This document shows positions 43,980 through 51,638 of a stretch of DNA of 64,000 nucleotides, one piece after another (within the stretch, counting starts at the first letter, position 1; every line of letters starts with the position of its first letter). Under the pieces are notes generated by a model. That model was given only the letters and a program-made list of their open reading frames with translations. It was not told where the DNA came from and did not search any database. The stretch covers positions 1 through 64,000 of the forward strand of contig CABHOV010000061.1 of the NCBI GenBank assembly GCA_902168185.1. Reading direction: 5' to 3'. This DNA is from an uncultured Bacteroides sp. Its GTDB lineage: Bacteria > Bacteroidota > Bacteroidia > Cytophagales > Cyclobacteriaceae. A program made the position numbers and the translations under genes.

Positions 43980-45190
43980 TTAAAGAAGCGATAAGCTTGA
44001 AGCGTAAAGCTCAAAGCAACAGTATATGGAATAAGTTCAGAGCTTTCAGCTTCATGCTTTTGGCTTTGGGTTTTTCATGTTCTTCAACCAGCCGTGAGGA
44101 AGCAAAAGAAGATGCTATCGGAAATGCATGGACCGTAACGGTGAGCGGCAAGATCGGTCATCCTCAAACCGAAGGACAGATCACAATTCAGGAAATTAAA
44201 AATGGTACACTGGGTTGGCAGGATACCATCAAGGTGAAGAGTAACTATACATATTCTAAAACTGTAAAGATCTCCGAGCCTGGATATTATAAGATCAACT
44301 TTTTTAACAAGCAGGTAGTTGATTTCATTTTATTCAAGAGTAACATTCAGATTAATGTGGATGGAAACGATCCGCGAGGATTTGTTGAAATTGTTGGTTC
44401 ACCTGAAATTGATTTGATCAAGCAGGCTCAGAACATCATGCAGGAAGCTGAGCGTACACCGACCGTGATCAAACTGGGTGAAGATTATAATAAAGCGGTA
44501 CAAGCGCGTGATGAAGCGAAGGTTGCAGAGATCCAGGCTGCTTATCAAATTGAGCTTAAAAAATCACACGATAAGCTTGCTGAACTTCTGAAGAGCCAGC
44601 CGCTTTCTTTGGGAACGATTAATTTATTACAAAGCAACGCACTGGATCGTGATGCCTATAGCAATGTATATATAGCCGTTGCCGATAAACTAAAAAAGGA
44701 ATGGCCTGATTACGCTGTATCGAAAGAGTTTACAACGTCTGTTGATCGCATGAAGGTGCTGGCAATTGGACAACCTGCTCCGGAGATTTCGTTACCGGAT
44801 ACAACGGGTAAAATTGTGAAGCTCTCCTCTATGAAAGGTAAATATGTACTGGTTGATTTCTGGGCAAAATGGTGCGGGCCATGCCGTCAGGAAAATCCAA
44901 CTGTTGTAAAGGCTTTTCACAAGTATAAAGATAAAGGCTTCACTGTATTTGGTGTTTCGCTGGATCGTTCCAAACAGGATTGGGTGAATGCGATCAAACA
45001 AGATGGCCTTGCCTGGACGCACGTATCGGATTTGAAATACTGGCAATCAGAAGCTGCCAAAACCTATAACATCACTGGTATACCATTCTCATTGTTGCTT
45101 GACCCGAACGGTGTCATTATCGCGAAGAACCTTCGTGGCGGTGCATTGGACAGCAAGCTTGCTGAAATCTTCAACAAGAAAACAAACTAA
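43976..45190 (+). CDS. TlpA-like thioredoxin lipoprotein with an N-terminal DUF4369 domain
   Basis: 404 residues. A signal peptide with FSFMLLALGFSC gives a lipobox after an unusually long, basic leader of about 25 residues. A DUF4369-type beta domain (residues about 50-150), including GYYKINFFNKQVVDFILF, and a helical spacer follow. The C-terminal thioredoxin fold has the redox motif in VDFWAKWCGPCRQENP and the cis-Pro in GIPFSLLLDP. Such proteins reduce periplasmic disulfides or serve cytochrome c maturation. Its ATG overlaps the gatB stop, an odd pairing of translation and envelope genes. The DUF3298 gene follows after 2 bases. Confidence 0.9.
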   Translation: MIKEAISLKRKAQSNSIWNKFRAFSFMLLALGFSCSSTSREEAKEDAIGNAWTVTVSGKIGHPQTEGQITIQEIKNGTLGWQDTIKVKSNYTYSKTVKISEPGYYKINFFNKQVVDFILFKSNIQINVDGNDPRGFVEIVGSPEIDLIKQAQNIMQEAERTPTVIKLGEDYNKAVQARDEAKVAEIQAAYQIELKKSHDKLAELLKSQPLSLGTINLLQSNALDRDAYSNVYIAVADKLKKEWPDYAVSKEFTTSVDRMKVLAIGQPAPEISLPDTTGKIVKLSSMKGKYVLVDFWAKWCGPCRQENPTVVKAFHKYKDKGFTVFGVSLDRSKQDWVNAIKQDGLAWTHVSDLKYWQSEAAKTYNITGIPFSLLLDPNGVIIAKNLRGGALDSKLAEIFNKKTN

Positions 45191-45192
45191 GC

Positions 45193-45978
45193 ATGCGCAA
45201 CCATTTTTTCCTTGCAGTAGGCGTAGCGTTGTGTTTGGCTTCCTGCGGAAAAAAGGAAACGCAACAAGAAGAGACGAAGTCAGTGGGACCTTCGTATACA
45301 TTTGAACTTCGTAACTTCAAGCTGAATTCAGATAACTGCAAAGCTGACTCAGCCCACTGTGCTTCGTATGAAGTGAGCTACCCTGAATTTACAGGATTGG
45401 ATTCTGCCGTTACGAATAAGATCCGCTATAAAATCGACTCAGTTTTGTCAGCGGGTTATTCGGAAGGCCTTGTTCAGACCTTTGAACAAAACGGGAAGCT
45501 TTTCATAGACGAGTATCAAAACTTTATAAAGGAAGATCCCGAACCGATCGGTGGCGGATGGTATTATTCTGCGAATGTTAACGTTGAACAGTCGCTTGAT
45601 TCGTTGCTCACACTTTCTATCTATACTGAAGATTTCGCAGGCGGAGCGCACCCTAATTCTGCGACTATATATCTGAATATAAATCCGAAGACTGGTGCAC
45701 GCGTGTCACTGAATGACGTTCTGAAGCCGGGCTATACGAACGCATTAACACAAGCGGCAGAGAGTATATTCAGAAAGAAAAGGGAACTTGCAGATACAGC
45801 TTCTCTTAAAAATAACGCCTTCGATTTTCCCGATGATAAATTTCAGTTGAATAAGAACTATGGCTTTGCCAAAGACGGTATCGTGTTCTATTATAACAGC
45901 TATGAAGTAGGAGCGTATGCTGCAGGACCAACCGAAGTCATCGTTCCCTATACAGAAATAAAAGACTGGCTGAAATAA
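45193..45978 (+). CDS. DUF3298/DUF4163 (PdaC-RsiV-like) lipoprotein
   Basis: 261 residues. MRNHFFLAVGVALCLASC gives a lipid-modified Cys18. The mature part matches the two-part DUF4163 + DUF3298 module known from RsiV and PdaC: SYEVSYPEFTGLDSAV, then DFAGGAHPNSATIYLNINPK and the C-terminal FAKDGIVFYYNSYEVGAYAA then GPTEVIVPYTEIKDWL. In RsiV the module senses lysozyme; its ligand here is unknown. The AGGAHPN segment is the family's strongest signature. It follows the TlpA-like gene by 2 bases and its stop codon lies in the loop of the terminator. Confidence 0.88.
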   Translation: MRNHFFLAVGVALCLASCGKKETQQEETKSVGPSYTFELRNFKLNSDNCKADSAHCASYEVSYPEFTGLDSAVTNKIRYKIDSVLSAGYSEGLVQTFEQNGKLFIDEYQNFIKEDPEPIGGGWYYSANVNVEQSLDSLLTLSIYTEDFAGGAHPNSATIYLNINPKTGARVSLNDVLKPGYTNALTQAAESIFRKKRELADTASLKNNAFDFPDDKFQLNKNYGFAKDGIVFYYNSYEVGAYAAGPTEVIVPYTEIKDWLK

Positions 45979-45995
45979 CCAGTCTTTTATTTATA
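45961..45995. terminator. Bidirectional intrinsic terminator
   Basis: AAAGACTGG and CCAGTCTTT pair perfectly around a 9-base loop that contains the DUF3298 stop codon; T-runs flank both sides. It serves that gene and the convergent M56 gene. Confidence 0.85.
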
Positions 45996-45997
45996 GT

Positions 45998-47776
45998 CTA
46001 GTATGGAATCAATGCCGATTCGTACCCGATGAATGATACGGCGAGTTGTCCGCTTCCAGACTCAGCTTCAATTTGAAATTCACCATTGGCATCTGTAGTT
46101 GTTCCTTTCGTTTGACCAACGATAAGTACATTTGTTCCCGGTAACGGATTGCCATTCTCGTCTCTGACTTTGCCGGTTACAATCTTCCTGGAATTCTTGT
46201 CAACTACAGAGGCCGTAGCGACCTGGAGCTTTTTAAGCACAGCCGATACATCTCCTGAAGTGCTTGCCTCGCTATCAAGATCGAAGTTGATTGGCAATAC
46301 AAATTGTTGTCGTACCGGTAAACCGTTTTGTTGTCCTGGATTCCATTTTGGTAAAGCCTGCACCACTGCAAGCGCAGCTGCGTCCAGTCGTGGGTCAACA
46401 CCTTTCTTCACCAACAGATCCGATAAAGATCCATCCTTATTGACTACAAACTGAACGAATACTTTTCCTTCTATACCTTGCTGCCTTGCTTCCGTAGGGT
46501 ATACAAGATGTTCCTGGATGAATTCTCCGATCGCTTTGGGGCCACCATCAAATGTAGCAGACTGCTCTACGATCATAAATACTTCACCTTCTTTTGAAGC
46601 CTCTGCAACTTTTTGAGCGGCCTCGTTATACTCGATAATGATAAAGGATCGAACAGCACCTTTTTTATCTGTGATGTTTTTCATCACGTCCATTGAAGTT
46701 ATATAGTTTGGGTTTAAATCTGCTGTTTTCTTTTTCAGATCTTCCGCTCTACTGGCCGAGTTTTCATCGGGCTCTATCACGATGAACTTCTTATCGGGAT
46801 TTGCCTTCTTCATTTCATCAAGTCTCTGTTGAACCTGTTCGGGAAGGTCCAGTACCATCGTAGAGTTCTTCGCTATATCAGTAGCTTCGTTCATTACCTG
46901 GTCCTGACAGGAGATCACAAAGAAGAACGCGGGAAGTATAGCAGCGATGGCCGCTATCTTCCATATTTTTATTTTCGATTTAATAGTTCGCATCATTTCA
47001 ATTCGTTTTACGGTTAAAGAATTACTAAAGTGATTGGCGAGTGTAAAGTCGGCCGACAGTAAAGCAACCTTCGCCAGGAGGCTGCAGTAAACATTCATAT
47101 CCCGGTTTGCAACAGCGCGCGCATCTGCTTCAAACTCGTGGAGTTGAACGAATATCTTTTTATATATCCTTATGCAAGGGTTAAACCAGAAGAATATACT
47201 TAGCAGGTTTACCAGGAGAATATCGATGGAGTGAAGTTGTTCGGCATGAACGCGTTCATGTTCTATGATCTGCTGTTTTTCCTGTGATGAAAGCTGACCG
47301 ACTTGCCCGATGAAAATAAATCGGAAGAACGAAAAAGCAGATCTGTTCTCGGGTGATTCAATAATCAGGAATCGCTCATACCAATAAGCGGAAGCCTTAT
47401 AGAGCATGATCAGCAATCTGCTGAGTTGCAGAAGGAACAATGTCAGGAATACGATGACACCTATGTTATAGAGTATATTTACCGCGAACCAGATGTCGTA
47501 ATGCGGAGCTGCTTCTTTTGCTACCGCTGTTCCATTGGCGGTGATTGTTACTTCCGGCAGCCAATTCGCAGGTACGACATGGCCCAGAGACGGCACTATA
47601 TTTTCGGTTGTGTTGAAGTGAAATAAAGGAAGTGTAATAGAGGCAATGATTGCCACCAGCAGATATCCCCGCTTCAGGCTGAACTGTGTTTCGTTCTTTA
47701 GCAGCACACTATAGAGTACCAGGAAAAGGCATAATCCTATATTGGCTTCGAGCAGATAATTCAGATATGCATTCAT
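45998..47776 (-). CDS. M56 (BlaR1-type) metallopeptidase fused to TonB C-terminal and carboxypeptidase-regulatory domains
   Basis: 592 residues with three recognisable domains. Residues 1-290 form a multi-pass M56 peptidase of the BlaR1/MecR1 kind, with about four helices and the zinc motif HERVH at 173-177. Residues about 415-495 form a TonB C-terminal domain (YPTEARQQGIEGKVFVQFVV, ALPKWNPGQQNGLPVRQQF). Residues about 525-592 form a CarboxypepD_reg-like beta-sandwich (GKVRDENGNPLPGTNVLIVG, SFIGYESAL), the domain usually found at the N-terminus of TonB-dependent transporters. A helix at 270-285 re-enters the membrane before the periplasmic part. It follows blaI by about 120 bases; the pair should form a sensor-protease/repressor switch. 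Confidence 0.9.
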   Translation of the reverse strand: MNAYLNYLLEANIGLCLFLVLYSVLLKNETQFSLKRGYLLVAIIASITLPLFHFNTTENIVPSLGHVVPANWLPEVTITANGTAVAKEAAPHYDIWFAVNILYNIGVIVFLTLFLLQLSRLLIMLYKASAYWYERFLIIESPENRSAFSFFRFIFIGQVGQLSSQEKQQIIEHERVHAEQLHSIDILLVNLLSIFFWFNPCIRIYKKIFVQLHEFEADARAVANRDMNVYCSLLAKVALLSADFTLANHFSNSLTVKRIEMMRTIKSKIKIWKIAAIAAILPAFFFVISCQDQVMNEATDIAKNSTMVLDLPEQVQQRLDEMKKANPDKKFIVIEPDENSASRAEDLKKKTADLNPNYITSMDVMKNITDKKGAVRSFIIIEYNEAAQKVAEASKEGEVFMIVEQSATFDGGPKAIGEFIQEHLVYPTEARQQGIEGKVFVQFVVNKDGSLSDLLVKKGVDPRLDAAALAVVQALPKWNPGQQNGLPVRQQFVLPINFDLDSEASTSGDVSAVLKKLQVATASVVDKNSRKIVTGKVRDENGNPLPGTNVLIVGQTKGTTTDANGEFQIEAESGSGQLAVSFIGYESALIPY

Positions 47777-47895
47777 GTTGTAAAATTTTTATTTCGACTT
47801 CGTATCAATTACTAATGCGTATAGATATACCGGTTGCACCCGCGTCACTGACGGTTACAATTACTTTACATTATTATACTGTATACAGCTTCGCC

Positions 47896-48267
47896 TCACG
47901 GCTTCTGATTCTTGATCTCGTTTAATAACTTTTCCAGGTCAGTAGCGTCCATCTTATTCTCTTTGGCAAAGAATGAAACCAGGTTTTGGAACGAACCATT
48001 GAAGTACCCTTTGATCATGTTGTTCAAATAGAATTTGGTATACTTCTCTTTTGTGATGGTAGGGAAGTACTCATGTGTTTTTCCATATGCTTTATGATCT
48101 ACAAATCCTTTCGTTTCAAGAATGCGCACGATGGTGGACACTGTATTATAGGCAGGTTTCGGATTAGGCATTTCTTCCACTATATCTTTTACAAATGCCT
48201 TTTCAAGTTTCCACAATATCTGCATCACCTGATCCTCAGCTTTGGTCAGTTCCTTTAAATCTTTCAT
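47896..48267 (-). CDS. BlaI/MecI/CopY family repressor
   Basis: 123 residues. The winged helix begins LTKAEDQVMQILWKLEKAFV and continues to KPAYNTVSTIVRILETKGFV, matching the BlaI DNA-binding domain. The dimerisation half follows (EYFPTITKEKYTKFYLNNMI). BlaI repressors are cleaved or released when the partner M56 protease is triggered. The gene lies directly upstream of an M56 gene, and two ACTAA-N4-TTAGT palindromes sit in its own leader region, which suggests autorepression of the pair. Confidence 0.95.
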   Translation of the reverse strand: MKDLKELTKAEDQVMQILWKLEKAFVKDIVEEMPNPKPAYNTVSTIVRILETKGFVDHKAYGKTHEYFPTITKEKYTKFYLNNMIKGYFNGSFQNLVSFFAKENKMDATDLEKLLNEIKNQKP

Positions 48268-48287
48268 GGACTATCTATTTAGGTATA

Positions 48288-48305
48288 AAACTAAATGATT
48301 AGTTT
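48288..48305. promoter_or_regulatory. Candidate BlaI operator 1
   Basis: AAACTAA-ATGA-TTAGTTT, a perfect inverted repeat with 7-base arms, 21 bases upstream of the blaI start codon. Size and symmetry suit a BlaI dimer. Confidence 0.6.
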
Positions 48306-48325
48306 ACAAGAAGCAAGCGTGTATG

Positions 48326-48339
48326 ACTAAATTTTTAGT
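48326..48339. promoter_or_regulatory. Candidate BlaI operator 2
   Basis: ACTAA-ATTT-TTAGT repeats the core of operator 1 with the same 4-base spacing. Its centre is 36 bases from that of operator 1. Confidence 0.55.
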
Positions 48340-48360
48340 TGATAGAAAAACGGCTTAGCG

Positions 48361-49845
48361 TTAATGAAGCTTATTCTTTAGGATAAGGATGGAAGTTTGC
48401 TGATCTCTCCATTGTTGTAACAGTGGTTGTGGCACACCAGATTCAAAATTCAAAGCGCCCAGCAGCAGATCCACATCCTGGTCATGGTCTATATCTGCAG
48501 CCTCCATGGTAATCCAGCGGGCAGCCGTAGCAAGCGGTGAGGTCTGTAGTGTAAATCCTTTGCCTGTATTTTCGAAATAGAAGAAACTGTTTTCCGGTTG
48601 ATGCATGAAATCCGGGAAGAACGAAATGGCTCCTATATCTATATCACCATCTTGATCGAAGTCAGCGGCGCGTACTTGTGAAGCGCCATGCATCGGGTGA
48701 AACCACGACTCAGTGAAATGATTCTTACCATCGTTCAGGAAAATCCGTATACCATGGTAAGGCTTCAGTATAATAGAATAGTCAGCATTGTCACCGTTGG
48801 TATAGAGTATATCAAGCTTATGGTCGTTGTTAAAATCAATCAACTCAAAATAGCTGCTGCCATACATCGGAGGAAAGTGTAGCAATATATTTACCCTGAA
48901 ATCAAAATTTCCCTGATTAAGCAACATCACGATCTTTTCATCGCCTTGTGTCATTAGCGCAGCCACATCGGGAAGACCGTTATTATCAAAATCATGTACG
49001 ATGGTATTTCGCGCTCCCGGTACGCCCATGATCACATGTTTTTTATAATTTTCATTTCCCAGGTTCTCATATACCTGTAAGGCACCGGTATAATTTCCGA
49101 AGGCGCACACTATATAATCCGGTAAACCATCATTGTTCAGGTCCGTCTTTTGGAAATATACTGGCCGTTGTAACGATTTGATGAAAGGCTGATGCGGATC
49201 TTTCAGGTCAACGATCTTGCCTAAAGCCTGGTCATTCGGGTCCATGATCCCCATCAACGATACCATAGATTGATCTTTGTCGATTGTCATGTGGGAGGGA
49301 GGACTCTCCAGTTGAAGAGAATCTTTCAGTACGAATGAATCTGAAAATGTATAGAGTTTGCCGAAGCGATTTCCGATATATATCTGGTTATGGATCGTAT
49401 CCGCTTTAATAAGCGTAACCAGTGGTATAGTTCTTACCGGTAATTTAAAAGGAGTAATCTCAAATTGAGTGATCGGTTGTGTCGATGGAGGAGGAAGTTG
49501 CTGCAACGAATCAGGCGCATGCTTCAGGTAGTAATTTTTAATCGACTCAAAGTCTTCTTCCGATAACATCGGGCGGGCGGGCAACGTCTGTATAACAACC
49601 TCACGATCGGCATCCGACATTTGCATGAGCATCGACATATTTTCAAAGCCCATCCGAAATGCCATCTGAGGCAAGACTTTTTCAGTCCACGTTCTTTTGT
49701 CGAGTAACGCTGGCTCCGGAAATGTATGGCAACTCCCACAGTACTGCCTGGCGAGTCTTTCTTCTTTACTGGCTTGTGTTTCGCAGCCGGTGTTATAGAG
49801 TATAATGCTGCACGCAATAAAAACAGGAAGGATATAGCGCCGCAT
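48361..49845 (-). CDS. Cytochrome c/VCBS-repeat (FG-GAP) lipoprotein
   Basis: 494 residues. MRRYILPVFIACSIILYNTGC puts the lipid Cys at 21. A short c-type heme site follows, YCGSCHTFPEP (Cys36, Cys39, His40). From about residue 130 the chain is a propeller with FG-GAP/VCBS calcium-binding repeats: DLNNDGLPDYIVCAF, DFDNNGLPDVAALM, DFNNDHKLDILYTN, DFDQDGDIDIGAIS and DIDHDQDVDLLLGAL. It is probably attached to the outer membrane and may be a heme-bearing surface binder or electron-transfer protein. It is followed on the upstream side by a DUF4159 gene 11 bases away, likely one operon. Confidence 0.88.
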   Translation of the reverse strand: MRRYILPVFIACSIILYNTGCETQASKEERLARQYCGSCHTFPEPALLDKRTWTEKVLPQMAFRMGFENMSMLMQMSDADREVVIQTLPARPMLSEEDFESIKNYYLKHAPDSLQQLPPPSTQPITQFEITPFKLPVRTIPLVTLIKADTIHNQIYIGNRFGKLYTFSDSFVLKDSLQLESPPSHMTIDKDQSMVSLMGIMDPNDQALGKIVDLKDPHQPFIKSLQRPVYFQKTDLNNDGLPDYIVCAFGNYTGALQVYENLGNENYKKHVIMGVPGARNTIVHDFDNNGLPDVAALMTQGDEKIVMLLNQGNFDFRVNILLHFPPMYGSSYFELIDFNNDHKLDILYTNGDNADYSIILKPYHGIRIFLNDGKNHFTESWFHPMHGASQVRAADFDQDGDIDIGAISFFPDFMHQPENSFFYFENTGKGFTLQTSPLATAARWITMEAADIDHDQDVDLLLGALNFESGVPQPLLQQWRDQQTSILILKNKLH

Positions 49846-49856
49846 CCGTATATATA

Positions 49857-50519
49857 CTATAGAGAGCTTGTAAAACAGTACGCTATAATATTGGCCCCCA
49901 TGCGCAAAGCCTGTTGTCGTTTTTCTTCAGGGTCATTGTGAATACGCTTGTCTTCCCATCCATTGCCAAGATCACACTCATAGGAATAGTATACCACCAG
50001 ACGACCCTGGTATACGATTCCAAAACCTTGCGCAGGCTTGCCATCGTGCTCGTGTACTTTGGGAAGCCCTTTTGGGAAATTAAACTTCTGGTGATATATA
50101 GGATGATCAAAAGGAAGCTCAACCAGTTCAAGCTCCGGAAAGACTTTCTTCAACTCTATACGAATAAATTTATCCAGTCCGTAATTATCATCGATGTGTA
50201 AAAAACCACCACCTGTTAAATACTTTCTTAAGTTGCTGGCATCCGCATCCGAAAACACAACGTTGCCGTGGCCGGTCATATATATATAAGGATACAGAAA
50301 TATATCGCGGCTCCCGGTTTCAACAATGTCTTCTTCCGGTGCCAGCGCCATGTTCATTTCACGATTACAGAACTCAATGAGGTTCGGCAATGCTGTTTTA
50401 TTCGCATACCAGTCGCCACCACCCTGATACTTAAGCTTTGCTATCTTCACTGGAATTTGCGCAACGCCCGTATTGGACACGTATAAAAGGCACAGAAGCA
50501 CTATAAATCTTACTCGCAT
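49857..50519 (-). CDS. Secreted DUF4159 protein
   Basis: 220 residues from ATG 50519, which starts the signal peptide MRVRFIVLLCLLYVSNTGVA; the longer frame to 50597 would hide it. The DUF4159 core, an alpha/beta fold related to ThuA/GATase-like proteins, includes IAKLKYQGGGDWYANKTALP, the TGHGNVVFSD loop, RKYLTGGGFLHIDDNYG and FDHPIYH. Function is unknown; family members often accompany surface-protein genes. It is the first of two co-directional genes with the heme/VCBS lipoprotein. Confidence 0.9.
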   Translation of the reverse strand: MRVRFIVLLCLLYVSNTGVAQIPVKIAKLKYQGGGDWYANKTALPNLIEFCNREMNMALAPEEDIVETGSRDIFLYPYIYMTGHGNVVFSDADASNLRKYLTGGGFLHIDDNYGLDKFIRIELKKVFPELELVELPFDHPIYHQKFNFPKGLPKVHEHDGKPAQGFGIVYQGRLVVYYSYECDLGNGWEDKRIHNDPEEKRQQALRMGANIIAYCFTSSL

Positions 50520-50633
50520 GACTATCAAACTCTGTTTATCATTCCTGAAAGACCAAAAATAATTTTTTTTAAAGGTTAAACCTTCAAACCGAATCACAAT
50601 CTAAACCGAAAACACGACAGAATTCAACTATTT

Positions 50634-51512
50634 ATGAAAATGAAAAACCTATTCACCCGAATTTCTTCTTCAGGCTTGATCGCAGCAGTTGTACTGATGA
50701 CTTCCTGCCAGGATGAGGATAAACGTTTAACGGTTCAGGATACTCAGGATATTTCTGAGGAAGCATTGACGGATTCCTATTACCAGGATATCGATGATAT
50801 GGGAAGTGTTGCCATTGGAACGCCAAGCGACAGCGAATTCAGTGGAGGTAGAAAAGCTTCTACCATCATCATAAACGATGATCGCTTTGATTGCAATGGT
50901 GTTGTTGTAACCGTTGAACCCGATGCAGCTTCCACGGTAGATGTTCCGAAAGGAAAAATTACCGTTGACTTTGGAACGTTGGGATGTGCTGATGCGAAAG
51001 GAAATGTGCGTAAAGGAAAACTCATCTTCTCGTATTATAAGAGACGTTTTCAACCTGGATCTACGATCGTGACAACAACGGAGAATTACTATATCAATGG
51101 CATCAAGCTTGAAGGTGTTCGTACGTCTACAAACATCACGGGAAGTACAGAAGAAGCTCCTAAATTTCAGGTGACGCTCACCGCTGGCAAAGCAACTTTT
51201 GCAGACGCAACGGTGGCTACCCGCCAATCTGATATTACCTGGTCGTGGATCAAAGGTACAACACGTGCACTTGATCAACTGGTGATCGATAAAGTTAGCA
51301 CAGCTTCCGGTACAACCCGTGGCGGCAGAACGTATGCTGTTTCATTACAGGAAAATCTTGTCTATGACCGCACATGCTTCTTCGCGGTAAGCGGCATTAA
51401 GAAGTATATTATAGATGGCAGCAAAGAAATTGTAATAAACTATACAGCTGGCGATTGCAAAACAATTTCGGTAACGGTTAATGGAATTACCCGCAGCTTG
51501 ACTGTGAATTAA
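50634..51512 (+). CDS. Lipoprotein of unknown function
   Basis: 292 residues. The signal peptide ends LIAAVVLMTSC with a lipid-modified Cys. A short acidic segment (CQDEDKRLTVQDTQDISEEA) follows. The rest is a Thr/Val-rich all-beta protein with two similar halves: DDRFDCNGVVVTVEPD, ITVDFGTLGCADAKGNVRKG and KLIFSYYKRRF in the first, RTYAVSLQENLVYDRTCFFA and KEIVINYTAGDCKTISVTVN in the second. Spaced Cys residues suggest disulfides. Similar proteins occur in Cytophagales, but I know of no function. It stands alone, bounded by a terminator. Confidence 0.65.
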   Translation: MKMKNLFTRISSSGLIAAVVLMTSCQDEDKRLTVQDTQDISEEALTDSYYQDIDDMGSVAIGTPSDSEFSGGRKASTIIINDDRFDCNGVVVTVEPDAASTVDVPKGKITVDFGTLGCADAKGNVRKGKLIFSYYKRRFQPGSTIVTTTENYYINGIKLEGVRTSTNITGSTEEAPKFQVTLTAGKATFADATVATRQSDITWSWIKGTTRALDQLVIDKVSTASGTTRGGRTYAVSLQENLVYDRTCFFAVSGIKKYIIDGSKEIVINYTAGDCKTISVTVNGITRSLTVN

Positions 51513-51528
51513 AGCATAAGACTATAGC

Positions 51529-51565
51529 AAAGAGCCGTCTTGCGAAAGTGAGGCGGCTCTTTTGT
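51529..51565 (+). terminator. Intrinsic terminator
   Basis: AAAGAGCCG pairs with CGGCTCTTT around a 16-base loop, followed by T's, after the lipoprotein gene. Confidence 0.75.
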
Positions 51566-51638
51566 TTTTGTACTATACGCAAACGGTGCGCATTTTTATC
51601 GTTTTAATTACTATTTTGGACGCACCTAGACCGAATCT

